A stretch of 64,000 nt of DNA from Bacteroidota bacterium (GCA_016717325.1 JADKFV010000021.1:31726-95725); one strand, 5' to 3'; positions 27,733 to 37,389 are shown, counted from the stretch's first letter. Notes: a model not told the origin generated them from the letters alone. Numbers and translations: made by a program.

Positions 27733-27911
27733 GCGCTCTTTGCGGTAAAAAAAAGTAACCGCAAAGGCCAAAGAAACACCGCAAAATTCGCAAAGAAGAA
27801 AAGACTACACACACGGAATTATTTAATAACAAAAATGAAGGTCTGTATTTCTTATATATTTCTTTGCGGAATTCTTTTGCGCTCTTTGCGGTAAAAAAAA
27901 GTAACCGCAAA
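27733..27911. repeat. Pair of TTTGCGGT-type hairpin repeats
   Basis: The 33-bp sequence beginning GCGCTCTTTGCGGTAAAA and ending AGTAACCGCAAA occurs at 27733-27765 and again at 27879-27911. Each folds as TTTGCGGT/ACCGCAAA. Between them CAAAGAAACACCGC and TTTCTTTGCGGAATTC are further inverted parts, so the whole block can form nested hairpins. The rest of the gap 27912-28117 shows only a TATTTTTG box at 28084. Confidence 0.7.
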
Positions 27912-28117
27912 AAACTTCACTTAGTCGTAAACGAATCAATTTTAAAATTTTGTGGGATTTAGCGTTTTGGTGATTTAGTGGCTTTTTGTATTTTTAAAAA
28001 TGGGAATATTTTAATAAGCTTTATAATTTATTGAAACGGTAATAGGAATGCAAATATTTTAACCATCAGTTTATTTTGTTTTTTATTTTTGTGCGTAATA
28101 ATTTAAAAAAAATTTCC

Positions 28118-28576
28118 ATGCAATTGAAAGCTACTACAGTTGAAAAATATTTGGACGAAATTCCTACCGATCGCAAAGCCGCATTTGCAAAACTGCGCAA
28201 TGTTATTTTAAAAAATATTCCTAAAGGATATAAAGAACAAATGACTTATGGAATGATTGGCTATGTGATTCCACATTCCATTTATCCAAAGGGATATCAT
28301 GTTGATCCTAAGTTGCCGTTGGGACTGGCGGCTATTGCATCACAAAAAAATTTCGTGGCATTTTATCACATGGGCATATACGCTCATCCCGAATTGTTGA
28401 AATGGTTTGTGTCCGAATTTCCAAAGCACAGCAAATGGAAATTGGATATGGGAAAAAGTTGTGTGCGATTTAAAAAGCCTGACGATATTCCTTTTGATCT
28501 TATAGGCGAACTGATGACCAAACTCACCACCAAAATGTACATCGAACTTTACGAAAAAAATGTACCGAGTAAGTAG
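28118..28576 (+). CDS. DUF1801 family protein
   Basis: This 152-residue protein starts at ATG 28118 (MQLKATTVEKYLDEIPTDRK); the upstream open frame is AT-rich leader with a TATTTTTG box at 28084-28091. The DUF1801/YdhG pattern is clear: AAFAKLRNVILKNIPKGYKE, GMIGYVIPHS, ASQKNFVAFYHMGIY and DMGKSCVRFKKPDDIP. The fold is iron-chaperone (frataxin)-like, but the function is not established. Monocistronic. Confidence 0.85.
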   Translation: MQLKATTVEKYLDEIPTDRKAAFAKLRNVILKNIPKGYKEQMTYGMIGYVIPHSIYPKGYHVDPKLPLGLAAIASQKNFVAFYHMGIYAHPELLKWFVSEFPKHSKWKLDMGKSCVRFKKPDDIPFDLIGELMTKLTTKMYIELYEKNVPSK

Positions 28577-28698
28577 GTTTTAAAAAAACGATAAGCATCG
28601 GTGTTCATACAATGTATTTTAAATTTGTCATACGCCATTTTTGTTTTTCATTTTTTTATTTCTCATGCTTATAAATTCCACAAGGAAATATTTTTTGG

Positions 28699-28726
28699 TT
28701 TGCGTTATTTTTATTCTGTAAATTTG
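28699..28726 (+). promoter_or_regulatory. Promoter of the T9SS gene at 28754
   Basis: TAAATTTG at 28719-28726 matches the -7 consensus exactly, with TTTG at 28699-28702 upstream; the ATG lies 27 bases after the box. Confidence 0.55.
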
Positions 28727-28753
28727 AACATCATTATATAAAACGCATGCTCT

Positions 28754-29979
28754 ATGAAAACAAATTATCTACAAAAGATCGCCATCATTGTTTCGCTTGG
28801 CATTTCATCATATAACATCAACGCGCAGATTACAAATTATGTTTATGCATTGCACAATACGCAATCAGGCATTTTTATTTTTCCGAAATTGAAATCGCCA
28901 CCGGCAACATTACCGATTTGCAACTTTTGCCTGTTACAGGATATGGTACTTACAGTTGTTCGGCTGTAAATGTTACCACACAAGAATTTTACTTTTGTGA
29001 TGGAACACAACTCATCAGCATTGATGCCAACAGCGGAAATATAAATTCGAATATTACGCTTCCTATTCCACCGCTAACAAACTTTTCGCACATTCAATAC
29101 AACCAATGCGACTCTAATATTTATGGCTTGATTAAAGACAACACCAATTTGGTTGGGTTTGCAAAGTTTAATCCTTACACTGGAGTTTTTACAAATATCA
29201 GTGCGCTCAACTCCACCATAAGTTATTGCTTTGGATGTATGACAGTGATAGATCCTGTTGCAAATTTTTTTTGCATTTCAGAGTAACGGAATAATTGTAA
29301 TTGAATTGACTACCGGTAACATCATTTATAATTCGCCATTAAATAATTTACCCAACGAAAATTTCGGACATATAGCACTGAAGTGCAGCACACATGAAAT
29401 ATTTGGCACCTCGGCCAATGTAAGTACAGGATTGAAATACCTTGCTTCAATTGATCCTGCAACGGGAAATGTATCGCATGTATCGGCAAACGGATGGACA
29501 CCGGGATTGTTTAAACCCGGGGCGGGTGGCGATTTTATAAATCAATTTACGGGCGATTATTTTTACTCCGGTGCCAGCTCAAAATTGTTAGGTGCAAATA
29601 CCATAACAGGTAATTTGGTATACAACAAAACTATAGGCAATCAGGGAGAAATACTTTTTATAAATCATTTTTCATCGTGTGGTTGTGGCAGCCCTTCGGC
29701 AATAAGTAATAATGCAAAGCAAAATAATACAATTGAAATTTTGCCAAATCCTTTTCAAATTTTATCAATGTAAAAAATATTTTTACAAACGAAAAGGTTT
29801 CTTTTCAATTAATATCTCCATTAGGAAAAATAGTTTTTGCTTCTATAATTAATTCAAGTGAACCAATAAATGTATCACAATTAAATTTGCCCGAAGGAAT
29901 TTATCATTACAGAATATTTGAAGAGCAACAAAATACAATTTTAAAAACAGGAAACATTATACATAAACGGATAGAATAA
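28754..29979 (+). CDS. T9SS-sorted beta-propeller-like protein, three frameshifts
   Basis: One gene of about 408 codons is broken into four frames. A signal peptide (MKTNYLQKIAIIVSLGISSYNINAQ) begins it. The frame shifts in the T-rich 28873-28888 stretch to SEIEIATGNITDLQLLPVTG, again at T8 29265-29272 to SNGIIVIELTTGNIIYNSP, and at 29755-29763 to NFINVKNIFTNEKVSFQLIS. The end, ILPNPFQ..GIYHYRIFEEQQ, is a type A sorting domain stopping at TAA 29977. The body has repeats of the 'sets value / in-between-time' style (VSGNV, IDPATGNVSHVS) typical of propeller blades. With three shifts it could be a decaying gene, but each lies at or beside a short base run. Confidence 0.65.
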
Positions 29980-30190
29980 TTGATGATTTTTAAAAAATTA
30001 TTTTTATCCACAAAATCTTTGGCAATGAATCTAGTTTGGCGACAAGCGGAATTGCCACCTCCTATGGTTTGAGGAAACTTTTCTCAACTAATCCCGTTGT
30101 CTGAAAGCCGACACTACGGCAAGTGATTAACGGTTTCAAACAACTTACTCTTCAACTTTTAAACCATAGAACTAAACTTTCCCGCTTGAA

Positions 30191-31681
30191 CTACTCCTTC
30201 ACAAACTTCTTATTCAACACTTCCTTATCCGTTTGTAAATGTACTACATACAATCCACTTGCCCAACCGGTACAATCCACATCAAGTGTAAAGTATCCGC
30301 CAAAAACCCCCAAACCCCCACTTGGGGGTTTTGCCCTTGCAAATTTTTCTTTTCCAGCAGCATCGTATATGGTTATAGTTACATTCTTCCCTTTCAAATT
30401 TTGTGCATTTACAAACAACTTTTCCCAAGCCGCAATATATGTGGCGTGTAGTTGTTGATCCCCCCTTTGGGGGGCAGGGGGGCTGCTGACATTACTACAC
30501 CCACTATCGCCCGGCAAATCATAATCAGGGTTATTGGGCAGGCCCCATAATGTTCTATTGCCCCCCAAGTAAAAACTGTATTTGGTAAAATTACAGGCAA
30601 GGCCTGGGCTATCAGGCTCATTAATTACGCTTAGGTTCATGTTGTACATGTTATAGGTGGTGTCACAAAAAGTAGTACCTCCGCAACCATCGTAAAAACG
30701 ATTAGTCCAATAAATATTGCTATCGGGTGCTAACTTTAGCCAACCTCCGCTGTAAGCTGGGTATGAACTCGTATCAAGTGTTAATCGACTTGCTTTTATA
30801 TTTGCTGCCTGTAAATCAAATTGATACAAAAAAACTTTAGTAGCGGGCTTGCAAGTATATAAGTAGCGTCCGCTTGGTGAAAATGCTAAAGAAAAATACG
30901 CATTTACAATTGGTTGATTTTCGATTATTGCATGTGAAGTAATATCACCTGTGCATCTATCAAAATCGAATAATTCAAGTAAGCCATATAAAGTGGAACG
31001 GGCAAATTGATTTCCTTTCACATTAAAAGCTATTGACGCTTCGTTAGTTAAGGTTTTTTGCCCTACATGTTTTACAAATGGTGGATTTATTCCATTACTA
31101 TCTACCAAATACAAATAAAATAGATCGCTGCTATCAGGTATAAAATTTGGACAATACATTAACCACCAATCTCTTCCATTGCCATGCTTAATGGCTGTTA
31201 AGCAATCAATACCCTGCAAAGTATCGAGTTGTATATTTTTTTGTGTTACTGCGCCAAGGCCATTGTTCAATGACATGTCTATTTCGGAGTAGTAGAGGCC
31301 TTTAAACGAAGTTACTAATGTTGAAAACAAATAAAATTTATTAGTATCACTTGGTTTTGGAACAATCACCATTTCTTGATACCAATCTCGGCTCGCAATT
31401 GAATCACCATTTAGCATCAAATTGTGACTATTGTCGAATACTCTACCGGTATAATATTGAAAAGGACTATTTGTGAATGCATAGAATAAAAGAAAATCAT
31501 TCGAATCAGCAATAGAAACGCAAGAGCCTCTCGACTTTACTGAGCTATTAAAATTTGTTGCAATTCCATTTGTGAAACGTATACCTGCACTATCACCAAA
31601 GCACCATACATTATTTGAAAATTGGCTTTGACCATTAAAAGTAAAAAACAGAAATATTAATAACGTAAAAATTATTTTCAT
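30191..31681 (-). CDS. T9SS-sorted WD40-like secreted protein
   Basis: This 496-residue protein has the signal peptide MKIIFTLLIFLFFTFNGQSQ. The N-terminal 380 residues form a propeller-like sensor seen in many Bacteroidota proteins (NVWCFGDSAGIRF, AFSPSGRYLYTCKPAT, LKLAPDSNIYW). The C-terminal sorting domain begins near LHATYIAAWEKLFVNAQNLK and ends VVHLQTDKEVLNKKFVKE. Two palindromic repeats are translated in frame: SSPPAPQRGDQQ before the domain and KPPSGGLGVFGG inside it, splitting KEKFARA from YFTLDVDC. The ATG overlaps the stop of a remnant sorting domain just upstream. The target is unknown. Confidence 0.85.
   Translation of the reverse strand: MKIIFTLLIFLFFTFNGQSQFSNNVWCFGDSAGIRFTNGIATNFNSSVKSRGSCVSIADSNDFLLFYAFTNSPFQYYTGRVFDNSHNLMLNGDSIASRDWYQEMVIVPKPSDTNKFYLFSTLVTSFKGLYYSEIDMSLNNGLGAVTQKNIQLDTLQGIDCLTAIKHGNGRDWWLMYCPNFIPDSSDLFYLYLVDSNGINPPFVKHVGQKTLTNEASIAFNVKGNQFARSTLYGLLELFDFDRCTGDITSHAIIENQPIVNAYFSLAFSPSGRYLYTCKPATKVFLYQFDLQAANIKASRLTLDTSSYPAYSGGWLKLAPDSNIYWTNRFYDGCGGTTFCDTTYNMYNMNLSVINEPDSPGLACNFTKYSFYLGGNRTLWGLPNNPDYDLPGDSGCSNVSSPPAPQRGDQQLHATYIAAWEKLFVNAQNLKGKNVTITIYDAAGKEKFARAKPPSGGLGVFGGYFTLDVDCTGWASGLYVVHLQTDKEVLNKKFVKE
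30313..30330. repeat. GC-rich palindrome embedded in a coding region
   Basis: AACCCCCA-CT-TGGGGGTT is a perfect 8-bp hairpin inside the T9SS domain coding sequence, encoding part of KPPSGGLGVFGG on the minus strand. A related CCCCCCTTTGGGGGG lies at 30460-30474 in the same gene. Confidence 0.75.
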
Positions 31682-31800
31682 TTATATGCCTTAATAAATC
31701 TCGTGCTCAAAACTTTTTTCTTTGTTTGTAAATGTACAACAAACATCCTATTGCTCAAACCACCACAATCTACACCCAAAGTAAAATATCCTGGATTAAC
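31678..31800 (-). pseudogene. Orphan 3' remnant of a T9SS sorting domain
   Basis: In one minus-strand frame the sequence reads GYFTLGVDCGGLSNRMF, VVHLQTKKKVLSTRF and IKAYK, closely matching the C-terminal end of the gene at 30191. The stop TGA (31680-31678) overlaps the ATG of that gene. Upstream the frame runs straight into REP-B sequence, so only the last about 40 codons survive. Confidence 0.7.
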
Positions 31801-31807
31801 TCTTAAA

Positions 31808-32133
31808 TTCACATGGCTAAAGCCGAACGGCAATGAGAGCTTCGCGGAAAATTTCTCAACTAATTCCGTTGGCTAAAGCCGAACGGCAATGAAAGCTTCG
31901 CGAAAAATTAAATGCACCCCACCCCGGACACTTCGGTCGGGGCAGGCACCTACAAGGGTTTTTAATTCAAGAAAACTTTCTAAACATTACAACTATTAAA
32001 CTCTTGAACTATTAAAATCCGTTGGCTAAAGCCGAACGGCAATGAATGCTTCGTGGAAAATTAAATGCACCCCACCCCCGACACTTCGGTCGGGGCAGGC
32101 TCCTACAAGGGGTTTTAATTCAAGAAAACTCTA
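31808..32133 (+). repeat. REP-B plus REP-C composite repeats
   Basis: REP-B copies start at about 31808, 31863 and 32018. The last two continue into a shared block AAATTAAATGCACCCCACCC, then REP-C (GACACTTCGGTCGGGGCAGG), then CCTACAAGG and TTTTAATTCAAGAAAACT, giving two composite units of about 115 bp. CTCTTGAACT-type low-complexity DNA fills the rest to 32200. Confidence 0.8.
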
Positions 32134-32200
32134 TTAACTTTCTAAACTTTCCCAACCTTCACAACTTTAAACTCCCCCTCAACTTTCAAACAAAAATTTA

Positions 32201-32208
32201 TACTTTTG
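32201..32208 (+). promoter_or_regulatory. -7 box of the E1 gene
   Basis: TACTTTTG matches TAnnTTTG and is only 4 bases before the ATG at 32213, so the transcript would be leaderless or nearly so. The same box precedes crtZ (36678-36685). Confidence 0.45.
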
Positions 32209-32212
32209 CTAC

Positions 32213-34292
32213 ATGCTTACACAATCGAAAAAGAAAACATCAATAGGCGAAGACACACTGCTAAGTGCTTTTGAAAAAATGTGCACTGCCAAAGCGATGA
32301 CAGAAATATATGAAGCCAATGCGCAGTTCACCTCGAAATATGTACATGCTACATCACGTGGGCACGAGGCAGTGCAAATTGCTTTAGGATTACAATTGCA
32401 GCCACAAGATTATTTATCGGCATACTATCGTGACGATTCTATTTTACTAAGTATAGGTTTGCAACCTTACGAACTCATGTTGCAATTAATGGCCAAACGC
32501 GATGATCCTTTTAGCGGAGGTCGCACCTATTATTGCCACCCAAGTTTGCGCAGAGAAGGCATGCCAACCATACCACACCAAAGCAGTGCAACGGGTATGC
32601 AGGCAATACCAACTACAGGTATTGCAATGGGAATTCAGTACAAAGAGTTGCAAGGCATAAATGAATGGACAGCACTCGATGCGCCCATTGCAGTGTGTTC
32701 GCTGGGCGATGCATCGGTAACCGAAGGCGAAGTGAGCGAAGCTTTTCAAATGGCGGTATTAAAACAATTGCCCATTTTATATTTTGTGCAGGATAATGGT
32801 TGGGATATTTCGGCCACGGCAAAAGAAACGCGTGCAATGGATGCCAACGAATATGCACAGGGGTTTAAAGGAATGGAAGTGCGCAGTATAGATGGTACCG
32901 ATTTTACAACGTGCTTCGAAACAATACAAGATGTAATTTCAATAATGCGTGCCGAACGCAGACCGTTTATGATTCATGCTAAAGTACCGTTATTGAATCA
33001 CCATACATCGGGTGTGCGCAAAGAGTGGTATCGTGACGATTTGGTAGAAGCCGCACAACGCGATCCATTTCCAAAATTGCGTAAGCTTTTATTACAAAGT
33101 GGAATCGATGAATCGAAATTGATACTCATAGAAAATGATGCCCGTGCATTAGTTGAAGCCGATTTTATAAAATCAAAAAATGCCGAAGACCCACGGCCCG
33201 AAGATTTATTTTTGCATGAATTTGCACCTACTACAATAACAGAAGAGCGCGGCATACGCCAACCCGAAGGCAAAGAAAAAACCGTAATGGTTGATAGCGC
33301 ATTGTTTGCTATACAGGAGCTGATGGCAAAACATGCTGAGTGTTTATTATATGGACAAGATGTAGGACGCAGGCTGGGCGGGGTTTTTCGTGAGGCCGCA
33401 ACACTGGCGCAAAAGTTTGGCGACCACCGTGTGTTTAACACTCCTATACAAGAAGCATTTATTATTGGCTCTACTGTGGGCATGAGTGCCGCAGGTTTAA
33501 AGCCAATAGTAGAAGTACAATTTGCCGATTATATATGGCCGGGCCTCAATCAATTATTTACCGAAGTAAGCCGCTCATGCTATCTTACCAATGGAAAATT
33601 TCCTGTGAGTTGTATCATTCGTGTGCCCATTGGGCATCGGTGGTGGCGGGCCATATCACTCATCGAGTGTAGAAAGTATTCTTACAAATATAAAAGGCAT
33701 AAAGGTGGTATATCCAAGTACCGGTGCCGATTTGAAAGGATTGATGAAAGCTGCTTATTATGATCCTAATCCGGTGGTGATGCTCGAACATAAAGGTTTG
33801 TATTGGAGTAAAATTAAAGGAACCGATGATGCAAAAACAATTGAGCCTGACGAAGAGTATATTATTCCCCTTGGCAAAGCACGCACAGTTATTACTGCCG
33901 ATGACGATAAAATAAATGCAGGCGAAAGCATGGTAATAATCACTTACGGCATGGGTGTATACTGGAGTAAAAATGCAGCGAAAAACTTTGAAGGCAAAAT
34001 AGAAATTATTGATCTGCGTACTTTATATCCACTCGATGAAGCTGCGATTTTCGATGCAGTAAAAGAACATCATCGTGCACTTATAGTAACCGAAGAGCCC
34101 TACAATAATTCGTTTGCACAAGCACTTTGTGGACGTATCCAACAGCATTGTTTTCAATACCTCGATGCTCCGGTAATGGTAATAGGTTCCGAAAATTTGC
34201 CCGCTATACCACTTAACACAACACTTGAATTTACAATGATTCCAAACACAGAAAAAGTAAGTACTGTGATAGAGAAGTTGTTGGCGTATTAA
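32213..34292 (+). CDS. Fused alpha/beta E1 of a 2-oxoacid dehydrogenase, one frameshift
   Basis: This about 693-residue protein fuses E1 alpha and beta of the branched-chain (2-oxoisovalerate) dehydrogenase type. In the alpha half: SRGHEAVQIALGLQLQPQD, the TPP site (GDASVTEGEVSEAFQMA, QDNGWDIS) and HHTSGVRKEWYR. In the beta half: CLLYGQDVGRRLGGVFREA, FNTPIQEAFIIGSTVGMSAA, EVQFADYIWPGLNQL, then GGGGPYHSSSVESI, HKGLYW and IIDLRTLYPLDE. The alpha-beta frame ends in HRWWRA; the downstream frame carries GIGGGGPYHS. Removing one G from the GGG at 33632-33634 restores VPIGIGGGGPYHSS. TPP-dependent decarboxylation feeds an E2/E3 not present here. The fusion is common in Bacteroidota. Confidence 0.9.
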
Positions 34293-34430
34293 TATTTTAA
34301 TTTTCTAAATATATGGATTGCTCTCTTTCTCTGGCAAACAAACGCTGTGTGTTCGACATTTTTTTGATGATCAGCAATGCTTGTAAAAAGAAAACAACTA
34401 CCCAATTGTTTGGCGATTACAAACAAGCAA

Positions 34431-34466
34431 AAAAACTCGCTCACATTATGTGAGCGAGTTTTTTTA
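34431..34466. terminator. Strong bidirectional terminator
   Basis: ACTCGCTCACA (34435-34445) and TGTGAGCGAGT (34449-34459) form an 11-bp perfect stem with a 3-nt loop, flanked by A5 and T7. It separates the convergent E1 and lipoprotein genes. Confidence 0.9.
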
Positions 34467-34485
34467 TAATATTGATACTGATTTG

Positions 34486-35143
34486 TTAGAGCAATTGATA
34501 TCGTATTAATCTGCGTTCATATTTTTTCTTTAGTGGGATAAAAGAAGTATATGTTATCTCGTTAAATATTTCGCCTACACCGTTTGCTTCAATTTGATTA
34601 AATATTAATGGGCTAAATGGTGAGTAAGGCAAGCTGTCGAATTCAATTTTATTTGCTATCATTTTTAAATTATTGAAGCTGCCGGCAGGTGTTGTGTAAA
34701 CTGCAGGAGGTTGTGCAAAATAGTGGTAGTTGGTAAAATAGAGAGTCGAATCATACGATACCGAAATGGTATCGCCAATGGTAAAATTCTGATTTAAAAT
34801 ATTGCCATATTGGTCAACACTGTAGCCACCCGAATCGCGCATAAGACACAGTAGCTTGAAAAACAAGTGGCTTCCAATACAATTTGAAATAAGTTTTGTT
34901 TCCGATTAAAGTATCACCTGAAACATAGCAACTATCGAGATTGCCGTAAGGCACAGCAGTGCCATTACTATCAACTTCAACGGTTTCGTATACCCAATAA
35001 TTACCAATGGCTAATGGCAATTGAAACTTGTAATTTGTGCTTTCCGTTATTACCGGATTGGTTTCGGTGGTTTTGTCTTTTTTGCAACTGATAACCATAA
35101 GCGAAACTAAAATGCTGCATAGCATTAATTTTTGTTGATTCAT
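34486..35143 (-). CDS. Lipoprotein, one frameshift
   Basis: Two frames make one protein of about 219 residues. It starts MNQQKLMLCSILVSLMVISC with a lipobox cysteine followed by KKDK, so it is a lipid-anchored envelope protein. The body (YKFQLPLAIGNYWVYETVEV, CYVSGDTLIGNKTYFKLYWK) resembles a widespread Bacteroidota lipoprotein family of unknown role. The first frame reads TVSYAR and then goes wrong; the second resumes DSGGYSVDQYGNILNQNFTI. The shift sits in CGCGC near 34836-34840. It ends close to a terminator shared with the E1 gene. Confidence 0.75.
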
Positions 35144-35428
35144 TTTTATAAAATTTTTAAGAAATTAAAATTCACGGACCTTATGGTAAGTGTTTTTGCA
35201 AATGAATTTTTTGGTAGTTTGAGTATTGTTAACGATGTGTTATTGGGATTATTGTAAACAATTTTTTTTAACGTGTGGTAGATTAAAAATTCACGGAGCA
35301 ACAACCAGGTTTTTAAATCGAAAAAACAAAAAAAAATATTTTGGCTTGGAGAATTGACAAACCAAAATCAACGGGTTTCACCTCCACTTTTCATTTCATA
35401 CATTTGCAACAAATAAATCACACACACT

Positions 35429-36088
35429 TTGTTTCGAAATAAATTTTATAAAAGAAATAAGCCAGGCAGCATTTTCAAATTTTGGGTAATAGCCATTTTA
35501 ATTATGTGCGTGCAGCAGAACATTTTCTGCCAGTCATTTCAAGGCGGAATATTTGGCGGCTTTGTATCGTCACAGGTATCGGGCGATCAACTTGCAGGAT
35601 TTAATAAAGCCGGCTTGCATGGCGGTGCTTTTATATATCGCGATATCAATAAGCGGTGGGCTTATTACCTCCGCATGGCATATATTCAAAAAGGAAGCCG
35701 CACCAATTCGCAGCCCGACAAAAACATTTTCCGCTCGTACTTGTTACGATTGCACTGTGCCGAAGTGCCTTTGACCATTGTTTATAAAACAAAAAAAAGA
35801 TTAGCACTCGAAGCTGGTTTAGTATATGCCCGCATAGTGGCAACCTATGAAGGTGATGATACCGGAGAGTTTAAAGACCAATTGCCATTTAAAAAGAACG
35901 AAGTGAGTATACAGGCATCGTTAGATTTTAAATTATCGCCAAATTTTACCATTCAAGTATTGGCACAAAATTCGTTAACACCCATTCGCACAAATGGCGT
36001 AAAAAGCGGCATTTACCTTGGGCAATACAATTCGATTTTAGGATTCAACGTGCATTATTTTTTTGCACACAAACAAACACAACAATGA
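35429..36088 (+). CDS. PorT-like outer-membrane beta-barrel protein
   Basis: This 219-residue barrel of the PorT/OMP_b-brl_2 type starts at TTG 35429, because the hydrophobic signal FKFWVIAILIMCVQQNIFCQ must be included; the first ATG (35505) lies inside it. Strands include GGIFGGFVSSQVSGDQLAGF, KAGLHGGAFIYRDIN, WAYYLRMAYIQKGSR, LRLHCAEVPLTIVYK and LALEAGLVYARIV, ending LGFNVHYFFAHKQTQQ. Its stop overlaps the ubiX start by ATGA (36085-36088), indicating coupled translation. In T9SS species PorT itself is part of the secretion machinery; assignment to PorT rather than a generic small barrel is not safe. Confidence 0.75.
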   Translation: MFRNKFYKRNKPGSIFKFWVIAILIMCVQQNIFCQSFQGGIFGGFVSSQVSGDQLAGFNKAGLHGGAFIYRDINKRWAYYLRMAYIQKGSRTNSQPDKNIFRSYLLRLHCAEVPLTIVYKTKKRLALEAGLVYARIVATYEGDDTGEFKDQLPFKKNEVSIQASLDFKLSPNFTIQVLAQNSLTPIRTNGVKSGIYLGQYNSILGFNVHYFFAHKQTQQ

Positions 36089-36648
36089 AACATAAAATAA
36101 TAGTGGCCGTTACGGGCGCAAGTGGTGCCATATATGCAAAAGTATTGTTCGATAAGTTGATACTGTTGCAACCCCAAATAGAGCAAGTGGGAGTTGTGTT
36201 TTCGGGCAATGCTAAAGAAGTGTGGCAATACGAATTAGGAAATAAAGATTACGAAAATATTCCTTTTAAAACGTTTGGTAGTCAAGATTTTAATGCACCG
36301 TTTGCTTCGGGTTCGGCAAGGTATAATGTGATGATAGTGTGCCCATGCAGTATGGGAACCTTGGCACGTATTGCCACCGGCATATCGAACGACCTTATTA
36401 CCCGTGCTGCCGATGTGGTGCTAAAAGAAAGGCGCAAGCTGATTCTTGTACAACGCGATACACCATTGAGTTTGATACATATCAACAATATGAAAAGCAT
36501 CACCGAAGCCGGAGGAATTATTTGCCCTGCATCGCCCTCGTTTTATAGTAAACCTGCTACTTTCGAATTGCTTGCTGCTACCGTTGTGGACCGCGCCCTC
36601 GAACTTGCCGGCCTTCAGGTAGATACCTATCGCTGGAACGAAAAATAA
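36085..36648 (+). CDS. ubiX: Flavin prenyltransferase UbiX
   Basis: This 187-residue enzyme attaches a dimethylallyl group to FMN, making the prenylated cofactor for UbiD decarboxylases. Motifs: VAVTGASGAIYAK at the N-terminus for FMN phosphate, the central CPCSMGTLARIATGISNDLI, RAADVVLKERRKLILVQRDT and PLSLIHINNM, then PASPSFYSKP. It begins inside the stop codon of the barrel gene. UbiD is not in the window. Confidence 0.93.
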   Translation: MKHKIIVAVTGASGAIYAKVLFDKLILLQPQIEQVGVVFSGNAKEVWQYELGNKDYENIPFKTFGSQDFNAPFASGSARYNVMIVCPCSMGTLARIATGISNDLITRAADVVLKERRKLILVQRDTPLSLIHINNMKSITEAGGIICPASPSFYSKPATFELLAATVVDRALELAGLQVDTYRWNEK

Positions 36649-36677
36649 TTTTGCAACCATACTCAACTATTTTGTTA

Positions 36678-36685
36678 TACTTTTG
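36678..36685 (+). promoter_or_regulatory. -7 box of crtZ
   Basis: TACTTTTG fits TAnnTTTG and lies 27 bases before the ATG at 36713. No -33 element at ideal spacing was seen. Confidence 0.4.
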
Positions 36686-36712
36686 TTGACAGATTAAACA
36701 GAACTAAACGCG

Positions 36713-37198
36713 ATGGCAATATTGATAAACGCAGGTATAACACTCGGCACATTTTTATTAATGGAATGCATAACATGGTGCACACACAAATATGTAATGC
36801 ATGGTTTTTTGTGGTACTTACATAAAGATCACCACCAGCCTCATGATGGTTTTTTCGAAAAAAATGATGCTTTCTTTTTAATTTTTGCAGTGCCTAGTTT
36901 TTTGCTTATGCTTACGGGTGCACAGGCGGGCTTCGATTTTAAATTTGCATTAGGATTAGGAATAATGTTGTATGGCATGGCTTACTTTCTGGTGCACGAT
37001 ATTTTTATTCATCAGCGGTTTAAGCTTTTACGCAATGCTAATAGTTGGTATGCGCGCGGGTTACGCAAGGCGCACAAAGTACATCACAAACACATGGGCA
37101 AGTATGAAGGCGAATGCTTCGGAATGTTGTTTGTGCCTTTCCAGTATTTTCGCGAGGCGATGAAACGCAGCGATAATCTTTTCGAAAAAGGGAGATAA
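36713..37198 (+). CDS. crtZ: Beta-carotene hydroxylase
   Basis: This 161-residue di-iron membrane hydroxylase adds 3-OH groups to beta-ionone rings (zeaxanthin formation). The four His clusters are present: HKYVMH, HKDHH, HDIFIH and HKVHH. Membrane segments are GITLGTFLLMECITW, FLIFAVPSFLLMLTG and LGLGIMLYGMAYFL. Full length for CrtZ. It stands alone, with other carotenoid genes not in view; a fatty-acid hydroxylase of the same superfamily is a less likely alternative. Confidence 0.9.
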   Translation: MAILINAGITLGTFLLMECITWCTHKYVMHGFLWYLHKDHHQPHDGFFEKNDAFFLIFAVPSFLLMLTGAQAGFDFKFALGLGIMLYGMAYFLVHDIFIHQRFKLLRNANSWYARGLRKAHKVHHKHMGKYEGECFGMLFVPFQYFREAMKRSDNLFEKGR

Positions 37199-37271
37199 AT
37201 CTTTGGTTTCAATTTTAAGAAGCATACCCAAATTTCTTTTTTATTTAGAGATGCGATTGAGTAACTTATAC

Positions 37272-37279
37272 TATTTTTG
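37272..37279 (+). promoter_or_regulatory. -7 box upstream of the tRNA-Arg-like gene
   Basis: TATTTTTG followed by GCGGGCGC is the same box as before tRNA-Cys, 33 bases from the tRNA start. No convincing -33 element was found. Confidence 0.4.
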
Positions 37280-37312
37280 CGGGCGCAACAATATTCGGTG
37301 TTGTATTGATTT

Positions 37313-37389
37313 GGTCCTGTAGTACAATGGATAGTACGTAGGTCTCCGAAACCTAAGATCCAGGTTCGATTCCCGGTTGGTGGGATCCC
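37313..37389 (+). tRNA. tRNA-Arg (CCG)-like, aberrant 3' end
   Basis: The 5' half is normal: acceptor strand GGTCCTG, TA, D-arm with GTAC/GTAC stem, anticodon stem TAGGT/ACCTA and loop CTCCGAA, giving anticodon CCG. The T-arm starts CCAGG-TTCGATT but its partner reads CCCGGTTGG instead of CCTGG, and the acceptor partner reads TGGGATCC where TGGGACC would pair. Removing CGGT and one T restores a full cloverleaf. It is either a damaged gene or the product of local errors. Confidence 0.55.

Noticed and set aside
27733..27911. Riboswitch or small RNA upstream of the DUF1801 gene
   Set aside because: The hairpins are two copies of the same dispersed repeat, and nothing resembles a known aptamer.
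37313..37389. tRNA-Arg as attachment site of an integrated island
   Set aside because: No integrase gene and no direct repeat of the tRNA 3' end was seen within the window.
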